DNA from: Paraburkholderia silviterrae
GTDB taxonomy: Bacteria; Pseudomonadota; Gammaproteobacteria; Burkholderiales; Burkholderiaceae
DNA length: 64,000 nt
Reading direction: 5' to 3'
Assembly (NCBI RefSeq): GCF_004353915.1
Contig: NZ_SMRP01000009.1
Location: 138,154 to 202,153 of the forward strand
Positions 17,258-29,675 of the stretch are shown piece by piece; the stretch's first letter is position 1, and each line of letters begins with the position of its first letter. The notes beneath the pieces were generated by a model. It saw only the letters and a list, made by a program, of their open reading frames with translations. It was not told where the DNA came from and did not search any database. A program made the position numbers and the translations under genes.

Positions 17258-18682
17258 TCAGCGCGCGCAGTGCGCAACCAGTTTGCCCACGGTAATGACG
17301 GCCTGCTCGATCTCGCTCGACCATGGGCTGCTGTAATTGAGGCGGATGAAATTGCGGTAGCTGTCGGAGATCGAAAACATGTAGCCCGGGCCGATCGTAA
17401 TGCCGCGCTCGAGCGCCATCTGGTAGAGCTTCATCGAGTCGACCTTCGCCGGCAGCTCCACCCACAGCACGTAGCCGCCCGCCGGGTTCGACATGCGCGT
17501 GCCGGCGGGGAAAAACCGCGCGACCATCGACTTCATCAGATTGGCCTGCTGCGCATAGTTCTTGCGCACGCGGCGCAGATGATGCTCGTAGCCGTCGCGT
17601 TCGAGAAACTCCGCGATGGCCAGTTGCGGAATCACCGAGGTCGTCAGCGTATTCAGAAACTTCAGCTTCTCGACCTCGTCGCGATAGCGGCCAGGCAAGG
17701 CCCAGCCGATGCGATACGCGGCGGTAAGGCTTTTCGAAAACGAGCCGCAATGCAACACGATGCCCTTCTTGTCATACGATTTCAACGTGGTCGGGTGTGA
17801 GGCGCCGAAATACAGTTCGTTATAGACGCCATTTTCGATGACGGGAATCTGTGCGTTGCCGAGCAGCTCGACGAGCTCGCGCTTGCGAGCGTCGGGCATT
17901 TGAAAGCCCAGTGGATTCTGGAAATTCGGCATCACCATGCAGGCCGCAATGGGCTGCGATTCGATGATCTTCGCGAGCGCGTCGATTTCGATACCGTGCT
18001 CGGGATGCGTCGCCACCTCGATGGCCTTCATGCCCGAGCGCTCGATGGCGTGCAGCATGGCGTAGAACGTCGGCGACTCGACGGCGATCACGTCCCCAGG
18101 CTTCGCGATCGCTTGCAGGCACAGGTTGATCGCCTCCGTGGCGCCCACGGTCACGATGATCTCGTTCGGGTCCACGGCCATGCCGTTTTCGAGGTAGCGC
18201 CGCGCAATCTGGCGCACGAGGTCCGGGCAGCCCGGCGGCAGCGCATTGGTAATGCCCCAGAGCGCCTTGTTGCGCCCGGCGGCCGACGCATAGCGATTGA
18301 GCTTCTCGAACGGAAACAGCGTCGGGTCGGGGTACGGCGAGCCGAGCGGCACGGCGTCGTCGGCGCCAATCGAGCGCAACGTCGAAAGCACGAGGCGGCT
18401 CACGTCGACGCTGGCCGATACGGCAATGGGCTGCGTCGGGCGCAATTCGCCGGCGGGCCTGTTGCCTTCGGCCATTCGCAGACTCACGAAAAAGCCCGAT
18501 TGCGGACGGCTTTCCAGCACGCCACGGCTTTCCAGCAGCAAATACGCGCGTATCACGGTGGTGATGCTGAGGCGGTGCTGCTGGCTCGCCTGCCGAACCG
18601 ATGGAACACGGTCGCCGGGCCGATAGACGCCTTTGCGGATCAGCGATTCAATGTCGTCCGCGAGCTTCTCATAGAGTTTCAC
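17258..18682 (-). CDS. MocR-family regulator, paralogue 2
   Basis: A 474-residue paralogue of the regulator at 9873, nearly colinear with it: GntR winged helix (KLYEKLADDIESLIRKGVYRPGD) then an aminotransferase-like domain with PLP lysine Lys317 in FSKSL. The start is a GTG at 18682 behind GGGAGGG, at the position equivalent to the ATG of paralogue 1. An upstream in-frame ATG at 18739 would add 19 residues over the ribosome-binding site. It stands alone upstream of the Rieske-reductase gene, with a 146-nt gap. Its effector is unknown. Confidence 0.92.
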   Translation of the reverse strand: MKLYEKLADDIESLIRKGVYRPGDRVPSVRQASQQHRLSITTVIRAYLLLESRGVLESRPQSGFFVSLRMAEGNRPAGELRPTQPIAVSASVDVSRLVLSTLRSIGADDAVPLGSPYPDPTLFPFEKLNRYASAAGRNKALWGITNALPPGCPDLVRQIARRYLENGMAVDPNEIIVTVGATEAINLCLQAIAKPGDVIAVESPTFYAMLHAIERSGMKAIEVATHPEHGIEIDALAKIIESQPIAACMVMPNFQNPLGFQMPDARKRELVELLGNAQIPVIENGVYNELYFGASHPTTLKSYDKKGIVLHCGSFSKSLTAAYRIGWALPGRYRDEVEKLKFLNTLTTSVIPQLAIAEFLERDGYEHHLRRVRKNYAQQANLMKSMVARFFPAGTRMSNPAGGYVLWVELPAKVDSMKLYQMALERGITIGPGYMFSISDSYRNFIRLNYSSPWSSEIEQAVITVGKLVAHCAR

Positions 18683-18740
18683 CGCGCCCTCCCCCTTGCT
18701 CGCTTTTTTACTTTTGTCGAAAACAGCACAGCCATTCAAG

Positions 18741-18768
18741 TGTACTGCGGCGCGCCGAACTGTACTCT
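18741..18768 (-). promoter_or_regulatory. Candidate MocR operator with two TGTACT repeats
   Basis: Two TGTACT hexamers 20 bp apart (18741-18746 and 18761-18766) flank a GCGGCGCGCCG palindrome; the second lies in GAACTGTACTCT, identical to the box before MocR paralogue 1. The two-direct-repeat layout fits sites described for MocR proteins such as PdxR and GabR. Confidence 0.45.
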
Positions 18769-18975
18769 AAAAAGTCCGGCCATTCTGTGCGTCATGGAGC
18801 GGGATCGCAACTTTTATTCTTGCCTCTACGAACTGCACAGCAACGTGCCATCCGCCCCGAAGGCGAAGGCACTCGCAGCGTCTACGGAGCAAGCGCGATG
18901 GACAAGGCAATGCGAAAGGGAGCAAGCGCGGTGTATCGGCACCGCGCTGCCAGGTGGGCAAGCAATCTACTGAAT

Positions 18976-19254
18976 CTATGTGTTCGTGCCGCTCAACTGT
19001 GCATGCTTCGCCGCGGCCGCCTCGACCACGCGATGGACGTCGGGGTAGGTCTCGCCGGTGAGCGATTGATACTGCTTCAGTTCGCCAACGGCTTGCGCGA
19101 ACGCGCTGCCGCCAATGCACGCCTTCAGCGTTGCGGCCTGTGCGAGAGCGGGATAGCGGCCTTCGGCCTCTTCGAGAAATCCCTGCATCGCGTCATGCAG
19201 GTCGTCGAAATTTTGCGCGCGCTGGATACTGTCGACTCGATCTTCAGTGCTCAC
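18976..19254 (-). CDS. Hypothetical protein, 92 residues
   Basis: A small soluble, probably all-helical protein (EDRVDSIQRAQNFDDLHDAM, ALAQAATLKACIGGSAFAQA). The chosen start is GTG at 19254 because GGGAGGTG lies 6 nt upstream; an upstream ATG (19329) would add 25 residues ahead of a good ribosome-binding site. I recognise no domain. It lies between the second MocR gene and the ClpG-like gene, on the opposite strand to the latter. Confidence 0.6.
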   Translation of the reverse strand: MSTEDRVDSIQRAQNFDDLHDAMQGFLEEAEGRYPALAQAATLKACIGGSAFAQAVGELKQYQSLTGETYPDVHRVVEAAAAKHAQLSGTNT

Positions 19255-19768
19255 GCTGCACCTCCCTGGAACGTGCGTCTTGATGTGATACACGATAAGC
19301 GAAACGCGAATTGCCCTGCGCAATTCCAATTCCCAATACTTAATATCGGATCAATAGATTCTCGCATCGGCCCGATATCTAGTATCGGATCGACAGATGT
19401 TCACATTGGCTTGATCCACTCATAGAATTTACCTGTCCAATTGTCCCTTTTTGCGGTTCGCATGGGCCCGTTTCAGACCGACCCAGATGCATTCCACCGG
19501 CCGCCACAGTCCGTTTCAATTCCTTTGTAGCCGACCTTTGAGGCTGCACGCGAGAGACCTACTCTACGTAAGGCCGAGCGTTGCAAAGACCGGTGCAAGA
19601 CCACCGTACGGTTGTATCTGCGCGAAACGTTCACGTTTCTGATGTTGACCAGCGAGGCGTCGGTGCCGGTCGCGCTTTCGGCTACTGCGCCGAAGGACGC
19701 GTCGAAGGCGGCAAGCCGACGCCACCCATTGCAGGACGAAACTCTCCACGGTTAGAGGTGACACGATC
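19255..19768 (+). other. Intergenic region upstream of the ClpG-like gene
   Basis: Over 500 nt without a convincing gene. It carries a pair of 19-nt direct repeats (19341 and 19380), a CCGATA/TATCGG inverted repeat between and over them, and a G/C-rich second half. I could not recognise a sigma-32 type promoter by eye. Confidence 0.5.
19341..19398. promoter_or_regulatory. Direct-repeat pair, candidate operator
   Basis: TAATATCGGATCAATAGAT (19341-19359) and TAGTATCGGATCGACAGAT (19380-19398) match at 16 of 19 positions with a 39-nt period. CCGATATCTAGTATCGG, an inverted repeat, overlaps the second copy. It lies between divergent genes (18976 and 19769). Confidence 0.4.
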
Positions 19769-22591
<2,823 letters not shown>

Positions 22592-22652
22592 TTCATTAGA
22601 GCCAGAGCGGCGCCCTGCTATTGGCGTACCTCGAACCGTTACGGAGTTTCCT

Positions 22653-24926
22653 ATGACCAAGCAACGCGAAGTGCCAGGCATCCACCCCTACGACGGCCCC
22701 GCCGGCGGCTGGGGAGCGCTTCGGGCGACCGCTCAGGCTATCCAGCAACAAATGCAGAGCGTCGAGGCTCCCATTGTCTTGCTGCGCACGAACCAGCCCG
22801 ACGGGTTCGATTGCCCCGGATGCGCATGGCCCGACAAGGAGCACCGCTCGACGTTCCAGTTCTGCGAGAACGGCGCCAAGGCCGTTACGTGGGAGGCCAC
22901 GACCAAGCGCGTGCCGCCCGAGTTCTTCGCGGCCAACACGGTCGCGTCGCTCTTGCAGAAGACCGACTACGAGCTCGAAGACATGGGCCGGCTCACGCAT
23001 CCGCTCGTCTACGACCGGGCGACCGACACATTCCGCGCCGTCGACTGGGAAGACGCGTTTGCGCGCATCGGCGAGATTCTGCGCTCGCTTGCGCCCGACC
23101 AGGTCGAGTTCTATACGTCCGGGCGCGCCTCGAATGAAGCCGCGTACCTGTATCAATTGTTCGCCCGCGAATACGGCACCAACAATTTCCCCGATTGCTC
23201 GAACATGTGCCACGAGCCCACCAGCGTGGGCCTGCCGCAGTCGATCGGCATCGGCAAGGGCACGGTTTCGCTCGAAGACTTCGACTCGGCCGAGCTCATC
23301 ATCTCCATCGGCCACAACCCGGGCACGAACCATCCGCGCATGATGGGGACGCTGCATGAAGCGTCGCGGCGCGGCGTGCCCATCATCGTCTTCAACCCGC
23401 TGCGCGAGCGTGCGCTCGAACGGTTTGCCGACCCGCAGAGCATGTTCGAGATGGCGACCTTCAGTTCGACCCGCATCGCCTCGACGTACTTCCAGGTCGA
23501 CGCCGGCGGCGACGCGGCAGCGCTCAAGGGCATCATGAAGGCGCTTCTCGCGATGGAGGCCGAAGAAGGCAACGTGCTTGACAAGGACTTCATTGCTGCG
23601 CATACCGAAGGATTCGACGCCTTCGCTGCGGATCTCGAGGCAACCTCGTGGGACGACATCGAAAAGGCCAGCGGCCTCACGCAGCCGGATCTTGAGCATG
23701 TCGCGCTCGCCTACGCGAAGTCGAACGCGACGATCGTCACCTACGGCATGGGCATCACGCAGCACAACAAGGGCACCGCGAACGTGCGGCTGATTGCCGA
23801 CCTGCTGCTCATGCGCGGCAACTTCGGCAAGCCCGGCGCGGGTATTTGCCCGCTGCGCGGCCACTCCAACGTGCAGGGCAACCGCACGGTGGGCATCACC
23901 GAAAAGCCATCGCAGGCATTCCTGAAGCTGATTGAAAACGCGTGCGGCTTCACGCCCCCGTCCGAACACGGGCACGACGCGGTCCAGGCCATGCAGGCGA
24001 TGATCGACGGAAAGGCGAAGGCGCTGATCTGCCTCGGCGGCAACTTCGCGGTCGCGTTGCCCGATTCTGAGCAGTCCTTCCCCGCCATGGCCAAGCTCGA
24101 CCTGGGCGTGCATATCGGCACCAAGCTCAACCGCACGCACCTGCTGGTTTCGAAGGAAACCTATATTTTCCCCTGCCTCGGCCGCACGGAACTCGACATG
24201 CAAACGGGCGGCAGGCAGTCGATCACGGTAGAGGACTCGATGTCCATGGTCCACGCGTCGGCCGGCAAGCTCACGCCCGCCTCCGAGCACCTGCGCTCCG
24301 AGCCCGCGATCGTGGCCGGCATGGCGCGCGCCGCGCTCCCGAACACCAAGGTGTCCTGGATGGAGCTCATCTCCGACTATGACAAGATCCGCGACCTGAT
24401 CGAGCAGACCGTGCCGGGCTTCGAAGACTTCAACGCGCGCATTCGCGTGCCAGGCGGATTCCGCCTGCCGCTGCCGCCCACCGAGCGCCAATGGCACACG
24501 CCGTCGGGCAAGGCCATGTTCTCGGTCTACGGCGGCGTGAAGGAAGACGCCGACGTGTTCGGGGCGGAGAACGTGCTGCGGCTCATCACGATCCGCAGCC
24601 ACGACCAGTACAACACCACGATCTATGCGATGGACGACCGTTATCGCGGCGTCTTCGGGCGACGCGACGTGCTCTTCATGAGCGACGAGGACATGGCCGC
24701 TCTCGGCATCGAGCACGGTGACCTGGTCGATATCGAAACGCTCACGCCCGGACGAACGCTGCGCCTGCCGAACATCACGGCCATCCGCTACAGCATCGCG
24801 AAGGGATCGGTGGCGGCGTACTACCCGGAGGCAAACGTGCTCGTGCCGCTCGACTTCATCGACAAGGAAAGCGGCACGCCCTCGTACAAGTCCGTGCCCG
24901 TGCGCGTCGTGCGCGCGGCCACCTGA
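22653..24926 (+). CDS. FdhF/YdeP-family molybdopterin oxidoreductase
   Basis: A 757-residue molybdopterin-guanine-dinucleotide enzyme of the YdeP branch. The N-terminal DCPGCAWPD and later FPDCSNMCHEP, IGHNPGTNHPRMMGTL, YGMGITQHNKGT, MRGNFGKPGAGICPLRGHSN and the C-terminal RSHDQYNTTIYAMDDRYRG are characteristic. Family members are annotated as formate dehydrogenase-like, but E. coli YdeP is linked to acid resistance and its substrate is unknown. The ATG follows CGGAG. The gene sits between clpG and cydAB on the same strand, hinting that it could feed electrons to the quinone pool. Confidence 0.9.
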   Translation: MTKQREVPGIHPYDGPAGGWGALRATAQAIQQQMQSVEAPIVLLRTNQPDGFDCPGCAWPDKEHRSTFQFCENGAKAVTWEATTKRVPPEFFAANTVASLLQKTDYELEDMGRLTHPLVYDRATDTFRAVDWEDAFARIGEILRSLAPDQVEFYTSGRASNEAAYLYQLFAREYGTNNFPDCSNMCHEPTSVGLPQSIGIGKGTVSLEDFDSAELIISIGHNPGTNHPRMMGTLHEASRRGVPIIVFNPLRERALERFADPQSMFEMATFSSTRIASTYFQVDAGGDAAALKGIMKALLAMEAEEGNVLDKDFIAAHTEGFDAFAADLEATSWDDIEKASGLTQPDLEHVALAYAKSNATIVTYGMGITQHNKGTANVRLIADLLLMRGNFGKPGAGICPLRGHSNVQGNRTVGITEKPSQAFLKLIENACGFTPPSEHGHDAVQAMQAMIDGKAKALICLGGNFAVALPDSEQSFPAMAKLDLGVHIGTKLNRTHLLVSKETYIFPCLGRTELDMQTGGRQSITVEDSMSMVHASAGKLTPASEHLRSEPAIVAGMARAALPNTKVSWMELISDYDKIRDLIEQTVPGFEDFNARIRVPGGFRLPLPPTERQWHTPSGKAMFSVYGGVKEDADVFGAENVLRLITIRSHDQYNTTIYAMDDRYRGVFGRRDVLFMSDEDMAALGIEHGDLVDIETLTPGRTLRLPNITAIRYSIAKGSVAAYYPEANVLVPLDFIDKESGTPSYKSVPVRVVRAAT

Positions 24927-25063
24927 GCGCGCATCAGGCAGGCACTACGCAGCCATTCCGCAGGCACTGCGCGTTCCCGGCCGTCCGGCCGGGCCATGCT
25001 TCACCCGGCCGGACCTGCTCTTCTGCACGCAAATGCAGTCGTTACCTGGAGCTTTGACCCATC

Positions 25064-26452
25064 ATGCAAATCTTCGACGCATTTCATCTCGCCAGGCTGC
25101 AATTTGCGTTCACAGTCTCGTTTCATATCGTCTTTCCGGCGATCAGCATCGGCATGGCGAGTTTTCTGGCCGTGCTCGAATGGCGCCTGCTGCTGACCGG
25201 CGACGCGGCCTACAAGGACATGTACCGCTTCTGGTCCAAAATTTTCGCCGTGGGCTTCGGCATGGGCGTGGTTTCGGGCGTCGTCATGGCCTACGAATTC
25301 GGCACGAACTGGAGCGGCTTTTCCACGGTTGCCGGCAATATCACCGGGCCGCTCTTGACCTATGAAGTGTTGACGGCCTTCTTCCTCGAAGCGGGCTTTC
25401 TCGGCGTCATGCTGTTCGGCTGGAACCGCGTGAGCCCCAAGGCGCACTTCTTCGCGACGCTGATGGTGGCGATCGGCACGCTAATCTCGACGTTCTGGAT
25501 TCTCTCGTCCAACAGCTTCATGCAGACGCCCCAAGGCTATGCGATCGAGAACGGCCGCATCGTGCCGGTGGACTGGTTCAAGGTGATCTTCAACCCGTCG
25601 TTTCCGTTTCGCCTTGCGCACATGACGATTGCCGCGTTCATCGTGGCAGCCTTCATCGTCGCGGCGTGCGGCGCCTGGCATCTGCTGCACGGGCGGCGCG
25701 ACGTGCCGGTCAAGCGCAGCTTTTCGATGGCCCTCTGGATCCTGCTGGTGCTCGCGCCAGTGCAGATCGTGGTGGGCGATGCGCACGGCCTGAACACGCG
25801 TGAATATCAGCCCGCCAAGATTGCGGCGATCGAGGGGCTCTGGGAGACCGAGCATGGCGGCACCTCGCTCAATCTCGTCGGCCTGCCCGACATGAACGCG
25901 GAAGTCACGCGCTACGCCATCAAAATTCCGCATCTGGGCAGCCTGATTCTCACGCATAGCTGGGACGGCGAGATTCGCGGCCTCAAGGAATTTCCGCCGC
26001 AGGACCGCCCGTATTCGCCCATCGTGTTCTGGACTTTCCGCATCATGGCCGGGCTCGGCATGCTGATGCTGCTGGCCGCGCTCCTTGGACTGTTGCTGCG
26101 CCTGCGCGGGCGCCTCTATGAAACGCGCTGGTACCAGTGGTTCATTTTCTGCATGGGCCCATCCGGCATTCTCGCGCTGCTGGCCGGCTGGATCACGACC
26201 GAGGTGGGACGCCAGCCCTGGACCGTGTACGGCGTCATGCGCACTGCGGATTCGATGTCGCCAGTCGGCGCGCAGCAGGTTGGCGTTTCGCTGCTGATTC
26301 TCGTGATCGTGTATTTCCTCGTGTTCGGCACGGGCGTCTACTACATGTTGAAGATGATGAACAAAGGGCCGGCGGAAGGCATCGAAAGCCGCGAATCGCT
26401 GAAGTATCCTGGATTGCATAACCGTGCGCTGGACGCCGTGGTAGGAGAGTGA
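25064..26452 (+). CDS. cydA: Cytochrome bd-type quinol oxidase subunit I
   Basis: A 462-residue CydA-family subunit with nine or so hydrophobic helices. The N-terminal LARLQFAFTVSFHIVFPAIS carries the haem-ligand His, FRLAHMTIAAF the second, and GWITTEVGRQPW is the conserved signature. It is shorter than the E. coli protein because the quinol (Q) loop is compact, as in cyanide-insensitive oxidases of pseudomonads. It oxidises quinol and reduces O2 at low oxygen tension or under stress. The 4-nt gap to cydB shows co-transcription. Confidence 0.95.
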   Translation: MQIFDAFHLARLQFAFTVSFHIVFPAISIGMASFLAVLEWRLLLTGDAAYKDMYRFWSKIFAVGFGMGVVSGVVMAYEFGTNWSGFSTVAGNITGPLLTYEVLTAFFLEAGFLGVMLFGWNRVSPKAHFFATLMVAIGTLISTFWILSSNSFMQTPQGYAIENGRIVPVDWFKVIFNPSFPFRLAHMTIAAFIVAAFIVAACGAWHLLHGRRDVPVKRSFSMALWILLVLAPVQIVVGDAHGLNTREYQPAKIAAIEGLWETEHGGTSLNLVGLPDMNAEVTRYAIKIPHLGSLILTHSWDGEIRGLKEFPPQDRPYSPIVFWTFRIMAGLGMLMLLAALLGLLLRLRGRLYETRWYQWFIFCMGPSGILALLAGWITTEVGRQPWTVYGVMRTADSMSPVGAQQVGVSLLILVIVYFLVFGTGVYYMLKMMNKGPAEGIESRESLKYPGLHNRALDAVVGE

Positions 26453-26456
26453 CGCC

Positions 26457-27464
26457 ATGCAAATCGACCTTCCTGTTATCTGGGCCGCCATCATCGGACT
26501 CGGGGTCTTCATCTACGTGATGCTCGACGGCTTCGATCTCGGCATTGGCCTGCTGTTTCCGTTCTTCGAAGGCAAAGGCGAGCGCGAGGTGATGCTCAAC
26601 ACCGTAGCTCCCGTCTGGGACGGCAATGAGACGTTTCTCGTGCTGGGCGGCGCGGGGCTCTATGGCGCCTTTCCGGTGGTCTATTCCACGCTGCTGCCGG
26701 CCAACTACATGCCGCTCATGCTCATGGTCGTGGGCCTGATCTTCCGCGGCGCCGCGTTCGAACTGCGCGCCAAGGCCACCCGCACGCAGCACGCCTGGGA
26801 CCTCGCGTTCATCGGCGGATCGGCGCTCGCGGCCATGTGCCAGGGCATCGTGCTGGGCTCGCTGCTGCAAGGCATCAAGATCGTCGACGACAAGTTCGCG
26901 GGCGACCCGTTCGACTGGTTCTCGCCATTCAGCGTGTTTTGCGGATTCGGTGTCCTGATCACCTATGCGGCGCTCGGCTGCGGCTGGCTCATTCTCAAGA
27001 CTGACGGCGAATTGCAGCGCAAGATGCGCCAGTTGATGCGTCCGCTCGCCGCCGTGCTGCTGGGCGCCATTGTCGTGGTGAGCCTGTGGACGGTGCTGGG
27101 CTTGCCGGCGGTCGAAGCCCGCTGGTTCGCGAGCGGCAATCTCGGCTGGTTCCTGCCCGTGCCCATTCTCGTGCTCGTGTGCGTCGTGAGCATCTTCCGC
27201 TCGGTGCGGCTCCAGCACGAAGCCATGCCCTTCCTGCTCACGCTCGCGATCTGCTTTCTCGGCTATACCGGGCTCGTCATCAGCATCTGGCCGTATATCG
27301 TCCCGCCGTCGCTCACGATATGGCAGGCCTCGTCGAGCCATTCGAGCCAGCTCTTCGCGCTCGTGGGCACGGTCATCGTGCTGCCGATCATTCTTGTCTA
27401 CAACGCCATGCAGTACCGCGTGTTCCGCGGCAAGGTCCGGGAAGGAGACACGGGCTACCACTGA
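26457..27464 (+). CDS. cydB: Cytochrome bd-type quinol oxidase subunit II
   Basis: A 335-residue CydB-family subunit with eight predicted helices; the start (LPVIWAAIIGLGVFIYVMLDGFDLGIG) and WDGNETFLVLGGAGLYGAFP are diagnostic. It pairs with CydA to form the oxidase. A ribosome-binding GGAG lies in the cydA stop region. I found no CydX-like or DUF2474 small subunit immediately after it. The bestrophin gene follows 123 nt later. Confidence 0.95.
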   Translation: MQIDLPVIWAAIIGLGVFIYVMLDGFDLGIGLLFPFFEGKGEREVMLNTVAPVWDGNETFLVLGGAGLYGAFPVVYSTLLPANYMPLMLMVVGLIFRGAAFELRAKATRTQHAWDLAFIGGSALAAMCQGIVLGSLLQGIKIVDDKFAGDPFDWFSPFSVFCGFGVLITYAALGCGWLILKTDGELQRKMRQLMRPLAAVLLGAIVVVSLWTVLGLPAVEARWFASGNLGWFLPVPILVLVCVVSIFRSVRLQHEAMPFLLTLAICFLGYTGLVISIWPYIVPPSLTIWQASSSHSSQLFALVGTVIVLPIILVYNAMQYRVFRGKVREGDTGYH

Positions 27465-27587
27465 TATCGGGAGATCCGTGGCGCGCCGCAGGGCACGCCA
27501 TTCCCATCGCCTCTTCACTCCACAACGGGCACTGAATGAAGTGCCCGGGCGGCACTGCCGCCATTCGATACATGCAAAGAGCACATC

Positions 27588-28499
27588 ATGATTGTGAGGC
27601 CAAGGGAGAACTGGTTCCGGCTGCTGTTCATATGGAACGGCTCGGTGCTGCAGTCGATCATCCCGCAACTGATCTTCATGGCGGTCGTGAGCAGCCTCGC
27701 CGTTTTTACGCACGGGCGCGTATTCGGCGAGAAGATCCCGCTGAACACGGCCCCCTTCACGCTATTCGGCGTGGCGCTCGCGATCTTCCTCGCGTTTCGC
27801 AACAACGCCAGCTATGAGCGATTCAACGAGGCGCGCCACTTGTGGGGCAGCCTGCTGAACGCCGCGCGCGCGCTCACCTCGCAAATGCTTTGCTATACCC
27901 CGGAGCGCACCGATACCCTGCGCATCGCGCAGCAACTGATTGGGTTCGTCTACGCGCTCAAGCATGAACTGCGCGGCACCGACCCCACGCCGGACTTCGC
28001 GCGCCTGCTTGGAAGCGAGCAAGCACAACGGCTGCGCGACCAGATCTACAAGCCCATTGCGATTCTCAACGAGATCCGCGAGGAACTGGCCAGCCCGCAG
28101 CAGCGCTGCCATACGTCCGATACGAAGCTCTGGATGTTCGATGCGCAGCTCAACGAACTGGGCAAGATCGTTGGCGGCTGTGAGCGCATTGCCTCCACGC
28201 CCATACCGTTTGCCTACAACGTGCTGCTGCACCGGACCGTGTACGCCTATTGCGTGTTGCTGCCGTTCGGGCTCGTCGATTCGACGGAGTTCTTCACACC
28301 CCTGCTGTGCGTGTTCATCTCCTATACGCTGATCGCGCTCGAAGCCATCGCCAGCGAAGTGGCCGACCCGTTCAGTACCGCGCCGAATGCACTGGCGCTC
28401 GACGCCATGTCGCGCAATATCGAACGCACCGTGCTCGAACTGTGCGGGTGCCCGGTGCCCGAGCCGGTCAAGCCCATACGCCCGTATCAACTCACTTGA
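27588..28499 (+). CDS. Bestrophin-family (UPF0187) ion channel protein
   Basis: A 303-residue bacterial bestrophin. The N-terminal RPRENWFRLLFIWNGSVL, the LFGVALAIFLAFRNNASYER segment and RHLWG are typical. Bacterial bestrophins are pentameric inner-membrane ion channels; several conduct cations. It follows cydAB on the same strand, and the ribosome-binding site (AGAG) is moderate. A functional link to the oxidase (for example charge balance) is only a guess from position. Confidence 0.88.
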   Translation: MIVRPRENWFRLLFIWNGSVLQSIIPQLIFMAVVSSLAVFTHGRVFGEKIPLNTAPFTLFGVALAIFLAFRNNASYERFNEARHLWGSLLNAARALTSQMLCYTPERTDTLRIAQQLIGFVYALKHELRGTDPTPDFARLLGSEQAQRLRDQIYKPIAILNEIREELASPQQRCHTSDTKLWMFDAQLNELGKIVGGCERIASTPIPFAYNVLLHRTVYAYCVLLPFGLVDSTEFFTPLLCVFISYTLIALEAIASEVADPFSTAPNALALDAMSRNIERTVLELCGCPVPEPVKPIRPYQLT

Positions 28500-28664
28500 G
28501 CGTGCATGGCACGACTCATCCGGCACGACCCCTCTGTACTTTTTGTGAATGGTTCACTCACTTTATTTTTGCCCGCCCGCATCGATTGCCCGCCCCGATA
28601 GCCAGACCACGCCTTACGGATTGACGGGAAGCCAGACCAACACCGCGATTTCAGGAGCGCAACC

Positions 28665-29630
28665 GTGAATCTTCTGGAAGCGATGCGTATTTATGTCCGC
28701 GCCGTCGAACGAGGCAGCATCTCCAGCGCGGCGCGGGATCTGAATATCGGCCAGCCGGCCGCTAGCGAGCGAATCGAGCGTCTGGAAAAGTATCTCGGAT
28801 GCCGCCTCCTGCTTCGCAATGCGCGTACGTTCAAGTGCACGCCCGAGGGCGAGATTTTCTACGAACGCAGCAAGAAGATTCTTGCAGCGGCCGAACAGGC
28901 CATTGCGGAAGTCTCGAGCGATGGCCATATTCTCAAGGGCGCGATTCGCATTGGCGCGCCGCATTGCTTTGGCGAAGCGATCTTGCCGGACGCATTGAGG
29001 TTCGTGCGCGAGGCGTATCCGCAGTTGAATATCGACCTCGCGTTGAGCGACAAGATCGTCGATCTCGTCACCGAGGGCATCGACATTTCGTTTCGTCAGG
29101 GGCAAGTGGGCGAAGGCGCGTTCTTTGCGTTCCGGCTGGGCCAGGTGGAGCGTGTCCTGGTGGCCTCGCCAGACTATCTTTCGCAGCACGAACCGATTGC
29201 CGATCCAGCGGATCTGATCAAGCATCCGTTCATCCGCCTCAAAGGCATGTTTGGCGCGGATCAATTGCCGCTCGTGGATGCCTCGAGCACCCAGGAAAGC
29301 GTCGCTATTCGTAGCGCCATTACCACCAATCACTGGAAGGCGATGTACCGGATGATTTGCGAGGGCCTGGGGATTGGCGTGGTGGAGTCGTTTGCGGGCG
29401 CTGAAGCGCTCGCCAGTGGGCGGCTGGTCGAATTGCTGCCGCAGTACGGCGTGCCGGCGCAGGAGCTGCACGTGCTGACGCGCGCCCAGAGGCCGGTGCC
29501 CGCGCGCGTGCGAATGGTCGTCAACATCATGAAGAAATGCGTGCCTGAGTTGATGGCGACGCTGGGCTCCGAAGACACCGCACCGGGGGAACCGCCCTCC
29601 TTCGAGGCACGTGATATGCGGCGATCGTGA
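28665..29630 (+). CDS. LysR-family transcriptional regulator (paralogue of 11580-12515)
   Basis: A 321-residue LysR protein with a GTG start behind CAGGAGCG. The winged helix (AMRIYVRAVERGSISSAARDL, GQPAASERIERLEKYLG) and effector domain match the 11580 gene almost residue for residue across the first 150 positions, then diverge mildly; this copy has an extra Ser/Glu-rich tail. It lies downstream of the bestrophin gene and is convergent with the mechanosensitive channel gene. Its target is not evident. Confidence 0.9.
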   Translation: MNLLEAMRIYVRAVERGSISSAARDLNIGQPAASERIERLEKYLGCRLLLRNARTFKCTPEGEIFYERSKKILAAAEQAIAEVSSDGHILKGAIRIGAPHCFGEAILPDALRFVREAYPQLNIDLALSDKIVDLVTEGIDISFRQGQVGEGAFFAFRLGQVERVLVASPDYLSQHEPIADPADLIKHPFIRLKGMFGADQLPLVDASSTQESVAIRSAITTNHWKAMYRMICEGLGIGVVESFAGAEALASGRLVELLPQYGVPAQELHVLTRAQRPVPARVRMVVNIMKKCVPELMATLGSEDTAPGEPPSFEARDMRRS

Positions 29631-29675
29631 GGACTCGCCGCTGCTCTTGCTGCGCGTGCGGCGCGTGCGCAAGCG

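Noticed and set aside
17258..18682. True aminotransferase role for the MocR proteins
   Set aside because: A GntR winged helix is fused at the N-terminus in both paralogues and in TauR, and no amino-acid pathway genes surround them.
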